Shown: one piece after another, positions 8,986 to 18,938 of the stretch
Numbering within the stretch: position 1 is the stretch's first letter
Layout of the letters: each line of letters begins with the position of its first letter
Source: G963664935 sp963664935
Lineage (GTDB): Bacteria; Pseudomonadota; Gammaproteobacteria; Methylococcales; G963664935
Direction of reading: 5' to 3'
Length of the DNA: 64,000 nt
Assembly: GCA_963664935.2 (NCBI GenBank)
Contig: CAXXSE010000007.1
Location: forward strand, 682,001-746,000
Notes under the pieces: generated by a model
What the model was told of the DNA's origin: nothing
The model's input: only the letters and a program-made list of their open reading frames with translations
The model's database searches: none
Made by a program: the position numbers and the translations under genes

Positions 8986-10166
8986 ACCAATAATGGCCGA
9001 ATGAGCTTCACGGCATCGTCAAGGCTATCGTAAGTACACTCAAAGGCCGGAATTGCTTCGAGCCAGGCAATAAAGTTTCCGGCGTATTCCGCATTCAACG
9101 GGGTTCTGATTAAAGGTTCCGCGTCCATCAGCCGCCGTAACGCCTGGGATCCGGTAATGGGATCCAGTTGAGCACGGGCGCCACAGCGAAAACTTGGAAA
9201 CACGAGGTAACGAATCGGCAGAGGATTAGATTCAGTGCGCGGGGGAATAAGATAGCGAATCTGAATATCACCGCGTTGATAGCTGCTTTGATCGCAAAGG
9301 CCAGGGTAGTAGGGCTCCAACACCGGCCAGCTACCGGGTTTGATCGCGAGAGGAATCGGGAGCGGCATCGCTCGCGATGTAGCTTTGTCGACGGGGACTA
9401 TATCATCGCTCAAATAATTTAATCCGCCGTGCACCAATGCTGCCGTCAAGGTTGTCTTACCCGAACCCCCGGGTGCGGGTAACACAATACACGCCTCGCC
9501 GTGACTAACCGCCGCCCCGTGTAAAACCACCGACCAATCCAACCGGGTGGCCGCTATTTGCGCCAGTTCATAGGGCAAAGTGCAAATTAAGTGGTCGATA
9601 CCGCCAACATCGGCCAGTTTGAACCCGTCCTGGTATAGACTATAACCCGCCTTGTTTTTGACAATATCAAGCTTAGTCGGATCGGCGGCGCCGGCATCAT
9701 CGGTGCGCAAATGCATTAACAAGGCCTCCGGATGCGTCTTAAGTTCAACGTCATCGGAGCAAATTCTGAATTCGAAACAACCTAACCGGTAATCACCGAT
9801 GTGGTCCGATTGCAATGCCGACGCCATAAAGCGTTGATTATAAAATCCCGAGTAATCTTTACACTTCTCATCCGGCATTAATCCGATCAAACCATCTTGT
9901 TTCCACTGCAATACTATTGTTTCAATATCCGCCGTGGCCGTATTGCGATCAATGCCGTATTGCTCGACCAACTGATCTTTAATTTGATGTACCGAGCGTC
10001 CAGCGAGAAATTCATCCCAGATGAAGGTTGCTGTATCGTTTAGTACAAACAAGCGGTTTATGCCCTGGCGAAGGAGAACCATGTCCGCGCCAAATGGAAT
10101 TCGAGAATAGCAGTGGCTGTTAATTTTCGTGTCGTGAATATTATTGAAAGGCTGCAGCTCGGCCAT
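8982..10166 (-). CDS. PqqD domain fused to HPr kinase-like P-loop kinase
   Basis: A 394-residue protein. Residues 1 to about 95 form a PqqD-like winged helix (RLFVLNDTATFIWDEFLAG, HQIKDQLVEQYGID) that in RiPP systems binds leader peptides. The C-terminal part resembles HPr kinase/phosphorylase, with the Walker A APGGSGKTTLTAALV at about residue 230, preceded by LHGAAVSHGEACIVLPA and followed by YLSDDIVPVD. It heads a minus-strand cassette with a nucleotidyltransferase and a 71-residue peptide gene. Established knowledge: HPrK homologues phosphorylate peptide ends in some lasso peptide clusters. A role in modifying the small peptide here is inference. Confidence 0.78.
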   Translation of the reverse strand: MAELQPFNNIHDTKINSHCYSRIPFGADMVLLRQGINRLFVLNDTATFIWDEFLAGRSVHQIKDQLVEQYGIDRNTATADIETIVLQWKQDGLIGLMPDEKCKDYSGFYNQRFMASALQSDHIGDYRLGCFEFRICSDDVELKTHPEALLMHLRTDDAGAADPTKLDIVKNKAGYSLYQDGFKLADVGGIDHLICTLPYELAQIAATRLDWSVVLHGAAVSHGEACIVLPAPGGSGKTTLTAALVHGGLNYLSDDIVPVDKATSRAMPLPIPLAIKPGSWPVLEPYYPGLCDQSSYQRGDIQIRYLIPPRTESNPLPIRYLVFPSFRCGARAQLDPITGSQALRRLMDAEPLIRTPLNAEYAGNFIAWLEAIPAFECTYDSLDDAVKLIRPLLV

Positions 10167-10682
10167 TCAAGCATTCCTCATTCTTATATTTTTGCATCGC
10201 TATGAGCGGCGAATCGAGTTTTATGCGACAGTTTCGACTTACTCCTTCTGTTCTACTCTCCGGGTGTAATTCATGTTTCGCACGGTGCCCTTCTTGAGGG
10301 TAGATTATACATGAAAAGTGAAAGTCTCTAATGTGACCTCCTCATAAACTAAAAGTGTATCGGCGGGAGATTTAATGAGGCCACTGAAGCCTAGAGGAGT
10401 TCACGATGACATGATGCATCATTTAATGGTCGAGAGTAGGGTGTACAGGCAGAAGTAAAAGCGCTGCTGCATGTGGTTGAAACGGGTGTACATTCCGGAG
10501 AATTGAACCAAGTATTGCAAAAATTGCTGTTTGAACGTTTGCTCAAATTGGGTCACCTGTTGATGAACGCTTAGCCGCAATCGTTAGTGAAAAAGTAGAG
10601 ACATATAAAAATATATTTACCTTATTTTGACAGGAAGCACTGTCTCCGATATCTTACCGGGTAAACAACTTACCGAGGGCTC
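10167..10682. other. Gap with a possible coding remnant
   Basis: 516 bases. The promoter for the minus-strand kinase cassette should lie near its left edge. Around 10444-10574 the plus strand has an open stretch reading VQAEVKALLHVVETG and NQVLQKLLFERLLKLGHLL, which recalls the N-terminus of ISKra4-type transposases. It has no start and stops at 10574. I see nothing else. Confidence 0.4.
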
Positions 10683-11297
10683 ATGATGAGAATGCAAAGA
10701 ATCCTAATCTTCGCGGCTCTGGCTCTGGTTTTCGCCGAAGCTGCCGCAGATTCTCCACCGGACGCTAGCAACGCCTCGGAGCTTTCCGTCGGTCGCGCTG
10801 AGATCGTCCTGGAGTACACCCTGATTCACAGTATGCTGGCGGAGAATGACCCAATACCTCTGCTGAGAATCTACCAAGACGGCCGTGTGCAAGTCCACTA
10901 TCCTGTTTTTAAAAAGCGTGCCGGCGACTACGAGATGTGGATGACATCTGATGAGTTTGACGAGCTGTTCTCGTCGTTGGCGGCCGATGGTTTGATGAAC
11001 AGGGACGTTGAGGCGGCCAAGAGCCTGCGGCGGACAATGAGCCGGGAAAAAGCCGCGCAGGGTGAGTTCTATCACGTATCGGACGTTACCGAGACAGTGA
11101 TTAAAGTCAGTACACAGATGGTACGGCGACCGGCCTCGCAGGCACGACTGGGGAGGTCCCACAAGCTCGACAAGACGATCCGTTGGAACAACGTATACAC
11201 GGATGCCAAGCGGTTTCCGGATCTCGCTTCGGTGCGGTCAATCGCCGCATGTGAGGGTCGACTGCGGGCACTCATGGATCAAGTGGTAGCGGAATAA
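10683..11297 (+). CDS. Secreted protein of unknown function
   Basis: 204 residues with a clear Sec signal peptide (MRMQRILIFAALALVFAEAAADSPP). The mature part is hydrophilic, with PLLRIYQDGRVQVHYPVFKK and YEMWMTSDEFDELFSSL. I do not recognise a domain. The gene is GC-rich relative to both sides and is followed after 12 bases by the metalloprotease gene, so they probably form an operon. The ATG at 10683 is followed by a second ATG three bases later; either could be used. A periplasmic or secreted partner (inhibitor or chaperone) of the protease is possible but not shown. Confidence 0.65.
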   Translation: MMRMQRILIFAALALVFAEAAADSPPDASNASELSVGRAEIVLEYTLIHSMLAENDPIPLLRIYQDGRVQVHYPVFKKRAGDYEMWMTSDEFDELFSSLAADGLMNRDVEAAKSLRRTMSREKAAQGEFYHVSDVTETVIKVSTQMVRRPASQARLGRSHKLDKTIRWNNVYTDAKRFPDLASVRSIAACEGRLRALMDQVVAE

Positions 11298-11309
11298 GGG
11301 AGGAAGACC

Positions 11310-13650
11310 ATGAAGCAAGGAACAGTCCTCCGTATCGGTGCTGCTACTCTTGTCGTGATGATCGCCCTGCTCCTACCGCGGCCCAGTCTGGCCGGAGCCT
11401 ACATCTTCGCTGGAGAAACCAACGGGGTCGACTTGATCCTCCACCCGCAGGGTTATACAGGTACTGAGACCTTGCTGACCGTCGAGGTCTGCATCGATCC
11501 GTCGAGCCTTGTTCCAAACGGCTCTTTGCTGACAGACATGGAGAAAGCGGTGCAGAACAACATTGCCATATGGAATCAGCTGCAGCCAATCGTCGGCAAC
11601 GTGCTCGACGATGGGGCCAACAATATCCCCGCTGGCGAGGTCGACTTCGAGTCGGTGGCGCTACACGAGCTGGGGCACTGCATCGGGCTGGCGCACGTCA
11701 ATGCGGCTTCCGAGTCAGAACTGCCTGGTAACGACACCAACTCCACCAAGGCTACTGACGGGGTCAACGGAGTCTTCGACATCAACCCCGGCCGGGGACG
11801 GCGTCCATGGCACCTTAGACGACATACGCGGTGACGACATCAACTTGCACTGGTTCCGGATCGACACTAACGATCCGGGCGAGCTCCCGCTGCCGGTGCC
11901 GGTGGATGCCTCGACGTACGATCGAAACCAGGCGTCACTGCCAATGGGTCACGACTTCGCGCAGAACCTGGAGCGCATCGCTGCGAGCGTGATGGGTCAC
12001 CCCGGCACCACCGAGGCAGTGATGCAGCAGGGGACCTTCAGCGACGAGGACCAACGAAGGACCACTGCCGACGGCGTGGCCACCATCCTGCTGGCGATGA
12101 GCGGCGCTGACGAAACCGCTGGCACTGGCGACGACTACGTGGTCAACCTAGTCTATGGCGGCATCTCCAACGACGCCTCGTGCGATCTGAGCATGAGTTT
12201 CACTAACATGACGGGTCTTGCGTTCTGCTCGGTCGGCGGCGCCTTCATCGCGTCGGATTTTGGCACTACGCACGCTCGGATTACCACAGCGTTTATGGAG
12301 TTCGGCGTGGACTTCGACTGGTTCTTTAACCAGGAAGGCCCCTGTCGCCAAACATTCGATCTGACCAAGATGCAATGGAAACAGATCGCCCTGTCGTGCG
12401 ATCCCGGCGGCTCCAACATCGTGGCAGATCTTTTCGGTGACGATCTCTCTGGTGGCTATGACGTCGACTGGGTAGTCTTCGAACGCGACGCGGTGAACGA
12501 TGTCTATGTCAAGATGACACTGACCGACACGCTAGAGGTCGGACGCGGCTATTGGATCATAACCAACCTTGAATCACAGACGGTCAACATTGAGGAGGAT
12601 TTTAATAGTGGCAACGCCGACTTCTTCCTTGAGGCTGACCCGACGACCGGTCGGTTCAACATGGTAGGCCACCCCTACTGGTACGACATGGACTGGGCGG
12701 ATGTTCGGGTAGTCGACGGTTTGAGCGAGTTAACCCTATCGCAGGCGGATCCCGGGGGTGGTTGCCAGTCGAATCCGCCCGCAGGTGACTGCGTGATGTC
12801 GCGCATTGCTTACAAATATAATGGTAGTGCTCACGAGAGCTTCGATGGCGAAACCCTAGGTATGGAGGGGACCCTCAAGAACTTTGACGGTTTATGGGTC
12901 AAGGCGTACAAGCCCGGCATTGCGCTGCGCTTCCTAGATCGGAGATCGACACCAGTTGTCCCATTCAGTGAGGTTCTCGTTGGGCTGCCCGAAGGCGGAG
13001 GCACGGCAATCGTAGCCGATGTTGAGTTGGAAACGGTGCCACCCGGGTGGTTCATCCGTCTCACTGCCAAGTCAGGTAGCCTGAAAGACTCTGGGAGCGT
13101 CTTCGGTCAGCTTTCCGACAGTGTTGAAAGGTATGATTCTCACGACCTCATTAAGTTGCCCCCGTTTGGGAACGAGTCCCTGGAGGTGGTCTTTCCGAAG
13201 AACCATTGGGGCGCTCGGTCGGGTGACTACGCCAGCGACTTCAGGTCCCTGAATCGCTCAGAGAAACGCTACAAGTGGTTCTTTGACGTTCGCTCGGCGG
13301 TTGGAATTGAGGTGACTCTCACTTGGGATGGCCCGCCCGACCGGATTTCCCGCGGGCGCTTATTCGACATGACCACTGGCAAGCGAGTGCGGATCAAGTC
13401 CGGCAGTTATACTTTTACCACGCAAAGCACCCGTCACTCATTCCGCTGGATCCAAAAGCGGGCGCGTGGCCAGCGGGCGACCCCGGTATCTGACCCTCGT
13501 GAATTTTCTCACCTCATCGAACTTGGGCGTGGTTTGCTCCATCGAGAAGGACCACAGGCACCTTACCCTCGGCGGGTTCTGGAAGCGGTTCGCCATCGTC
13601 TACAGGATTCGCCAGCCCCGCTGCAGTACACGAATGACCGGTTTCGGTAG
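11310..13650 (+). pseudogene. Matrixin-like secreted zinc metalloprotease with large C-terminal module, one frameshift
   Basis: ATG 11310 follows GGGAGGAAG. The N-terminus is a signal peptide (VVMIALLLPRPSLAGA), followed by a metzincin zinc site HELGHCIGLAH at about residue 120. The first frame stops at 11834 after a G-run. One G fewer at 11794-11797 joins it to the frame that runs to 13650, giving about 779 residues. The C-terminal 400 residues (WKQIALSCDPGGSNIVADLF, DVDWVVFERDA, GRGYWIITN, FGQLSDSVERYDSHDL) are shared with the proteins at 53288-55090 and 55135-58198. The enzyme would be secreted. The frameshift may be decay, slippage or read error. Confidence 0.78.
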
Positions 13651-13873
13651 AGTTAGAGTCAAGATGTGGCGCGGTGGAATTAGGTTTACCCTATCTACTT
13701 CCGTCTCTTTTTAATGGTGGTGCCTCAATAGCTGAATTATACCTCCTTCTTCATACCCTGCTCATCGAAGCGGATATCGGTGCAAATCATTGACAAAGGT
13801 GCTGGCGTTCGTAATGTACCCCCGACAGAAAACATCTCCTTTTCATCCTCTTCAACGGGTATAATTTATTCGC
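13651..13873. other. Intergenic, upstream of wza
   Basis: 223 bases between the protease gene and the first gene of the polysaccharide locus. It should hold the locus promoter; I could not pick a convincing -35/-10 pair. ATAATTT at 13860-13866 lies only 14 bases before the wza ATG. Confidence 0.4.
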
Positions 13874-14351
13874 ATGAGAAAAGCAGAGACATTTTTTAGG
13901 ATTGTGTTTTTTCAGACCGTTTTTTCCTTGTTGATCGGGTGCGCCTTCGATAAAGGTTCCGAATCTTTCCAGGAGCACCAGGAGCAATCCGAGGATTATC
14001 GAATTGCACCCGGCGACGTCATTTCCATCCTAGTCTTTGGTGAGGACGATCTGAGCCTTAACAACATTAATGTCGCCCATAATGGCACGATATCCTTCCC
14101 ATTGCTTGGTGAGGTCGATGTTCAAGACTTGACAACGGGTCAGATTGAACAGCGGTTTGAGAAATTACTGAGTAACGGGTACCTTAAGAATCCTCGGATT
14201 ACGGTTAGTGTTCAACAATACCGGCTGTTTTATATCGTCGGTGAGGTTAATAGTCCAGGGGGACATAGTTACCGGCATGGCCTAACCGTGCAAAAAGCTA
14301 TCGCGCTGGCGGGTGATTTAACTCACCGGGCGTCGCTGGATAAGATCACAC

Positions 14352-15862
14352 CATCCCTTTCAAGGTGCCATTTTTTTCTTTTTCTTTGCCGCAAGGAGTC
14401 TAGCAGTTGAGACATGTGGCTGCTTGGGAAATTGGTCACGTTTTGGCGGTGGCTTTTTCGGCCCACGACGGTGCTTTTTAAATTGGGATAATTTGACGTG
14501 ATGAGCGAGTTGTAGGAGCACCTCAACCAATTCAGTCAGCGGAAGACTTTGAAATCCAACCCAGTACTCCGATGGCAAGGCGATCATCATGCCTTCATGG
14601 GTTCTGCCAATATGACCGGCTAAATAATAGCTGGAAACATCATTCTCGATGGTTTCTTCGCCGTGGACAGCCCGGAGCGCTGCTTTAACAACAGCCAATA
14701 GATTGTAGGCCACCAGGGCAATGCAAAATCCGAACAAGGCGGCTTTCGGATAACCCAAGGTGTTGATTTCCGAATGGAGATGAGCTTCCAATTCTTGAAA
14801 CGCGGTTTCAATCGTCCAGCGCTTACGATACATCTCGGCGATCAGTCTGCCATCGGCGACTGATTTCGGTAGATTCGTCAACACGCAAATCTCATGCTCA
14901 CCGTCGCGTGTCGCGGTATTCAGGCAAACCCGTATCCGACGATATTTCCGAACCCTCCCTGCCGTATCGGTGACCTCGATCCATTGCTCATAAATCTTTC
15001 CCGTCTCGGTGTTGCCCACATAACGTTCATCGCCGAGAGCCGTCCAAGGCATCGACGCATGTTGGCGGCAGATCAAAAAGCCACCACGATCAACAATTCC
15101 CGAGAGAAAGTCCCGGACACAAAAATTACGATCCATAATCCAGATATCCCGTGCCTGGACCGTCGATAATACCGTCCCCAGCAAGGCCCGCTCTTGCGTA
15201 TGCCCATCCTCGCAGGGGAACACATCGATGACCATCTCTAACGCGGGATCGTACACATTCAGTGATTTTCCTGGCAAGGGTCCAGCCTTAGTGTTTTGGA
15301 GCACCTGCAAACGATGTTCTGTCGCCTCGATACAGTTGCCATCCAGCACTTTGACACGATAGCCCGGTAACCACGGTTTACACGGGCCGCCTAAGGCTTC
15401 GATAATCTCCGTCATCTCTTGCGCGGTATCGTGAACCAGGGTAGCTGACGTAGAGGCTTCCAGTCCGTTCAGCTTGTTATAGACTGACGTGACCGAAACG
15501 CCAATCGTCTCGTCCGCACTTTGATAGGCATTGAAGACACAAGGGAACATTTTGAATACCACGCCATTCATCAATTCAAAAAGGCTCGAAAACGACAACT
15601 CCCGCGTATATTGGTTAACCGCTGTTTTCTCAAACCATTGATTGAGCTTGTCCGGACTGAATATCCGTTCGAGCAGAATGTGAACGCTCACGGCGACCGG
15701 GCTTTTCTCTGTAAAACGCTGAAAAATGTCGTCGAATTTCATGTCTACCCCTCATCATCGAATATAAGTTCCCTTGATATTTTCCAGATGATTAAGGTGC
15801 TTGTCTACAACTATTTTCTATCCTATTGATATATCGTGTTTTATTTCACCTTGAAAAGGATG
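14352..15862 (-). mobile_element. IS4-family insertion sequence (1511 bp)
   Basis: The terminal inverted repeats CATCCCTTTCAAGGTG (left) and CATCCTTTTCAAGGTG (complement of the right end) match at 15 of 16 positions. The element is flanked by a direct repeat, ATAAGATCACAC, at 14340-14351 and 15863-15874; one more flanking G also matches. A target duplication of 11-13 bp is typical of the IS4 group. The ends are well preserved and the transposase is intact, so insertion is recent. It splits wza. Confidence 0.95.
14360..15742 (-). CDS. IS4-family transposase, intact
   Basis: 460 residues with the full DDE set: first D in VKVLDGNCIEATE, second D in DIWIMDRNFCVRDF, and the YREK-type signature with E in YRKRWTIETAFQELE. 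The C-terminal tail is lysine-rich. No stop or frameshift is seen, so it should be able to move its element. It reads opposite to wza and ends within a few bases of the IS left end. Confidence 0.93.
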   Translation of the reverse strand: MKFDDIFQRFTEKSPVAVSVHILLERIFSPDKLNQWFEKTAVNQYTRELSFSSLFELMNGVVFKMFPCVFNAYQSADETIGVSVTSVYNKLNGLEASTSATLVHDTAQEMTEIIEALGGPCKPWLPGYRVKVLDGNCIEATEHRLQVLQNTKAGPLPGKSLNVYDPALEMVIDVFPCEDGHTQERALLGTVLSTVQARDIWIMDRNFCVRDFLSGIVDRGGFLICRQHASMPWTALGDERYVGNTETGKIYEQWIEVTDTAGRVRKYRRIRVCLNTATRDGEHEICVLTNLPKSVADGRLIAEMYRKRWTIETAFQELEAHLHSEINTLGYPKAALFGFCIALVAYNLLAVVKAALRAVHGEETIENDVSSYYLAGHIGRTHEGMMIALPSEYWVGFQSLPLTELVEVLLQLAHHVKLSQFKKHRRGPKKPPPKRDQFPKQPHVSTARLLAAKKKKKMAP

Positions 15863-15978
15863 ATAAGATCACACTCACTCGCGAAGGGGAGCCTGGCAAT
15901 CCAAGACGGGGCGTTAAATTAACGGATACTGTAAGGCCGGGGGATTTAATCTCTATCGGCGAAAGTTTTTTTTAAACG

Positions 15979-18251
15979 ATGCTAGCAAGAAAGAAAATAC
16001 AATCGGATACGCGCTTTATTCCCCAGGACGACCGGGTGGATGTTGATGAAAATGATTTCACGATCTCCGATGAGGTTGAGGATTTCGATCTTACGGAATA
16101 TTGGCGCCCGGTAAGGCGCCACAAATGGGGAATCCTCTCTATTATTTTGATTTCATTAATTGCCGGGTTACTACGGGCGTGGACCGCCACCCCAATGTAT
16201 AAAGCGGATGTTAGCTTGAGAGCAGAACCGAAACCCCCGCGGATTAGTTCGCAGAGCACGCAATCGAGTGCTGTCCTGGTCACCTTTTTCTATAAGACCC
16301 AATTCGAAATCATTCGCAGTCGGGCGATTATGGAAAAAGTGATCGACCAGCTTGGTCTTGTGAAAAAATTGCAGCAAGAAAGAGCATCCAAGCTTGAACG
16401 AGAGGATGGTTTTTTACAAAGCGTACGCGAATGGAAGGAGCGGTTGGATTGGACCAAATGGTATCTGCCGGCTCAGAGTGATGCCTCACGGAAAGACAAC
16501 GATGAGCGGTTGGTGCGGGGGCAGCTAATTGAGCAGATTCAGGCGGGACTCACCACTGAAAGAAGCAGAGGAAGCGAAATCATCACCATTGGTTTTGAAT
16601 CGCCCGATCCCATGAAAGCTGCGAAAATTTCGAATGCTATAGGTGACGCCTACATTGAATTTGGATTGGAGGCAAGATCGTCCGGCGTAAGTCAGGATAT
16701 GGAATGGCTTAACGACCAGCTTTCCCAACTGCGACAAAAAATAACCGCTTCCACGGCTGAAATTCAATCCCTACAGCAAAAACAAGGCATCTTGGATTCG
16801 GAGAATCTAAGACAGGTTGCAAACCAACGGCTTTCCGCTTTGGCCGTATCGTTGATCGATGCGCAAACCGAACGGCAGGACAAGCGGATTTCTTACGAAC
16901 AAGTCAAACACTTTTTAAAACAAGAAAAAGATATAGATTCGATCCCTGGCGTTATAAATGATGCCGGGATCAGGCGACTCAAGGATGAAAAGGTTGCTCT
17001 GAACCGTCGTATGAGAGGATTAGCCGAGCGTTATGGGGATAAGCATCCCAAAATAATCGCGATTCATATCGAGTTGCGGGAGGTAGAGCGGGTTTTTCGG
17101 GAGGAGGTTGGCAAGCTCGTTGAAAGCATGGGTAAGGATAATCAGAATGCATTAGTTCGCGAACGCGTCATCGAAGCCTCGATTCAGCAACAAAAACAGG
17201 AGATTCGGGCGTTTCGGCAAGCGAATGCCGAGCTGGTCCTGAAGGAGACGGAACGTGATAAGAATATACAACTTTACGATCAATATCAGGCGCGACTTAG
17301 AGAAGCCGAGTTGGTTGGCGGTTATGATGTTTCGAATATTCGCATCATTGATTCTGCCTTGCCACCGCTTACGCCTTATACAAGCCAAACAAAATGCGGA
17401 TCGTTCTTGTTTCGGGGGTATTGGGACTTATACTGGGTTATCTGTTTGCTTTTATCCGGGAAAAACTGGATAACACCTTCAAAACACCCGACAGTATAGA
17501 AGACAAACTGGGTATTCATACGCTGGGTATCATCCCTTTCCTGACTGAAGTCAGGTCTAAAGGGAAGCAACCGGAATATGAATTGCTGGAAAATCCGCGA
17601 TCGGTCTTTGCCGAGAACATTAACCATCTTCGAACGCGGATACTGTTTGCGAACGTGGATAGACCACCCAAGACCTTTCTGATTACTTCGGCTAATCCGG
17701 CTGAGGGAAAGACGACGCTGGCGTCGAATCTGGCAGTATCGTTTAGCCAATTAGGTCGTACCCTCCTGATGGAAGCAGATTTTCGCAAACCTAGGATCGC
17801 TAGAATGGTAAAAATCGATAAACATCCGGGGATGACCGGTTTTGCCGCCCGGGAAGTAGCGCTAACGGATTGTACATCCCAATGGGGCGACAGCGAGAAT
17901 CTTCATGTGCTACCCTGTGGTATTCTGCCGCCCAATCCACTGGTGTTTTTATCTTCAGACGGATTTAAGCGGGCGCTTAAGGAGATAGCGAATCAGTACG
18001 AGTATTTGGTATTAGATGGTCCGCCACTCCTGGCCATTAGCGATGCCTTGGTGATCGCACATTTGGTCGATGTGGTGATCCTGACGATCAAAGCGGAAGA
18101 AACAACTATTCGTACCGAAAAACAAGCCCTGCGTCGTTTGAATTCAGCACGAATTACGCCTTTGGGTGCCGTATTAACCCAAGTGGATGTGAGCCGCATG
18201 ACGTCGCACTATGGTGACGCCTACTACCATTATGATTATCGGTATACCTAG
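15979..18251 (+). pseudogene. wzc: Wzc-like polysaccharide co-polymerase / BY-kinase, frameshifted
   Basis: The first frame (15979-17499) has the Wzz domain: a TM helix at WGILSIILISLIAGLLRAW, long coiled-coil regions and the periplasmic PLTPYT end. The second frame (from about 17385) gives KPNKMRIVLVSGVLGLILGY, the second TM, then the tyrosine kinase: Walker A SANPAEGKTTLASN, Walker A' LLMEADFRKPR, Walker B YLVLDGPPLL. It ends in a tyrosine cluster, HYGDAYYHYDYRYT. The break lies at about 17378-17384, within the proline-rich segment before TM2, and is equal to one lost or two gained bases. The protein is normally one chain of about 755 residues. The stop codon TAG is part of the CTAG that borders the hairpin at 18248-18281. 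Confidence 0.85.
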
Positions 18252-18281
18252 GAGGCTGTTTATTCTCGGACAGCCTCCTAG
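18248..18281. repeat. Minimal MITE-1 remnant, perfect hairpin after wzc
   Basis: CTAGGAGGCTGT (18248-18259) and its exact complement ACAGCCTCCTAG (18270-18281) enclose 10 bases. These are the ends of the CTAG-bordered MITE-1 family (30748-30893, 47115-47281) with the middle deleted. The left CTAG provides the wzc stop codon. The stem could act as a weak transcription end. Confidence 0.85.
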
Positions 18282-18482
18282 TCAGAGTTTTCCGCCAGTC
18301 AGAATGATTATTAGTTGGCAATAGACCACGATCAGGATTGCTGATATCCTTCTGTGAAACTACGCATATAAACGCGGAGACCGGTGAACTGATATTAGCT
18401 TAGAAGCATAAGTACAGTATTCGATTGTTTTATGCGGGATTCGGAATTACAGCCGTTATGGCTCGACTATGGGGAAAGTAAG

Positions 18483-18755
18483 ATGCAAAAATTTTATGCT
18501 TTTTTATTCGTTATTTTGTTGTTGGTGGTTACCGGTTCTGTCGCTGCATTGCCGCCCTGTAGCCCGGAGGCTATCCCCGAACCAGGAGTTAATTGTCTTT
18601 GTACCTTTCCTCCAGATCAAAAAGTTAAGGAATGTAAAGGAGTAGAACGTGCCTGTAGGTCACAGAATCAAGAGCCGCCGCTTCCTGGAGTAAACTGTAC
18701 ATGCAAATCGCCAGTGGACGACAATATCCCGGAATGTCAGGTGAGTCCGTCCTGA
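18483..18755 (+). CDS. Small secreted cysteine-rich protein with two repeats
   Basis: About 90 residues from ATG 18483; an upstream in-frame start at 18432 would add 17 residues before the signal peptide and is less likely. The signal peptide is MQKFYAFLFVILLLVVTGSV. The mature part has two similar units: CSPEAIPEPGVNCLC followed by KVKEC, and CRSQNQEPPLPGVNCTC followed by NIPEC. Each unit has four cysteines around PGVNCxC. It lies inside the polysaccharide locus, between wzc and the VpsP-like gene. I do not recognise the family. Disulfide-bonded periplasmic or surface function is inferred. Confidence 0.65.
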   Translation: MQKFYAFLFVILLLVVTGSVAALPPCSPEAIPEPGVNCLCTFPPDQKVKECKGVERACRSQNQEPPLPGVNCTCKSPVDDNIPECQVSPS

Positions 18756-18938
18756 GTGTGTCGGCGCATAGCGGTAGCCGCGATTGAAGCCTTTATATGG
18801 GATTTCGTGAACGTATCTAAAGGGTCTGATTTACAAATAGACAAGGGGTAGAGTATTTGCGGGCAAGTCCCTGCCCTTTTTTCTCACTTCGATAGAACGC
18901 TAAAAGAGAATCCATAGAGTGGTTTATCCTCTCGCCAG

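Larger units (their letters stand above)
13874..15975 (+). pseudogene. wza: Wza-like polysaccharide export lipoprotein, split by an IS4 element
   Basis: Wza-type outer-membrane export protein with a lipoprotein signal (SLLIGC lipobox at residues 19-24). It has a Poly_export domain (YRIAPGDVISILVFGEDDLS, NGTISFPLLGEVDV) and a SLBB-like part (YIVGEVNSPGGHSYRHGLTV). The coding sequence is interrupted after RASLDKI by the insertion at 14352-15862. It resumes with TLTREGEPGNPRRGV and ends RPGDLISIGESFF at 15975. Removing the IS and one copy of the 12-bp target duplication restores the frame exactly, giving about 197 residues. It is followed by wzc after 3 bases. Inactivated by the insertion. Confidence 0.92.

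Noticed and set aside
10444..10574. Possible ISKra4-type transposase N-terminus
   Set aside because: Too short, no start, and no other part of such an element nearby.
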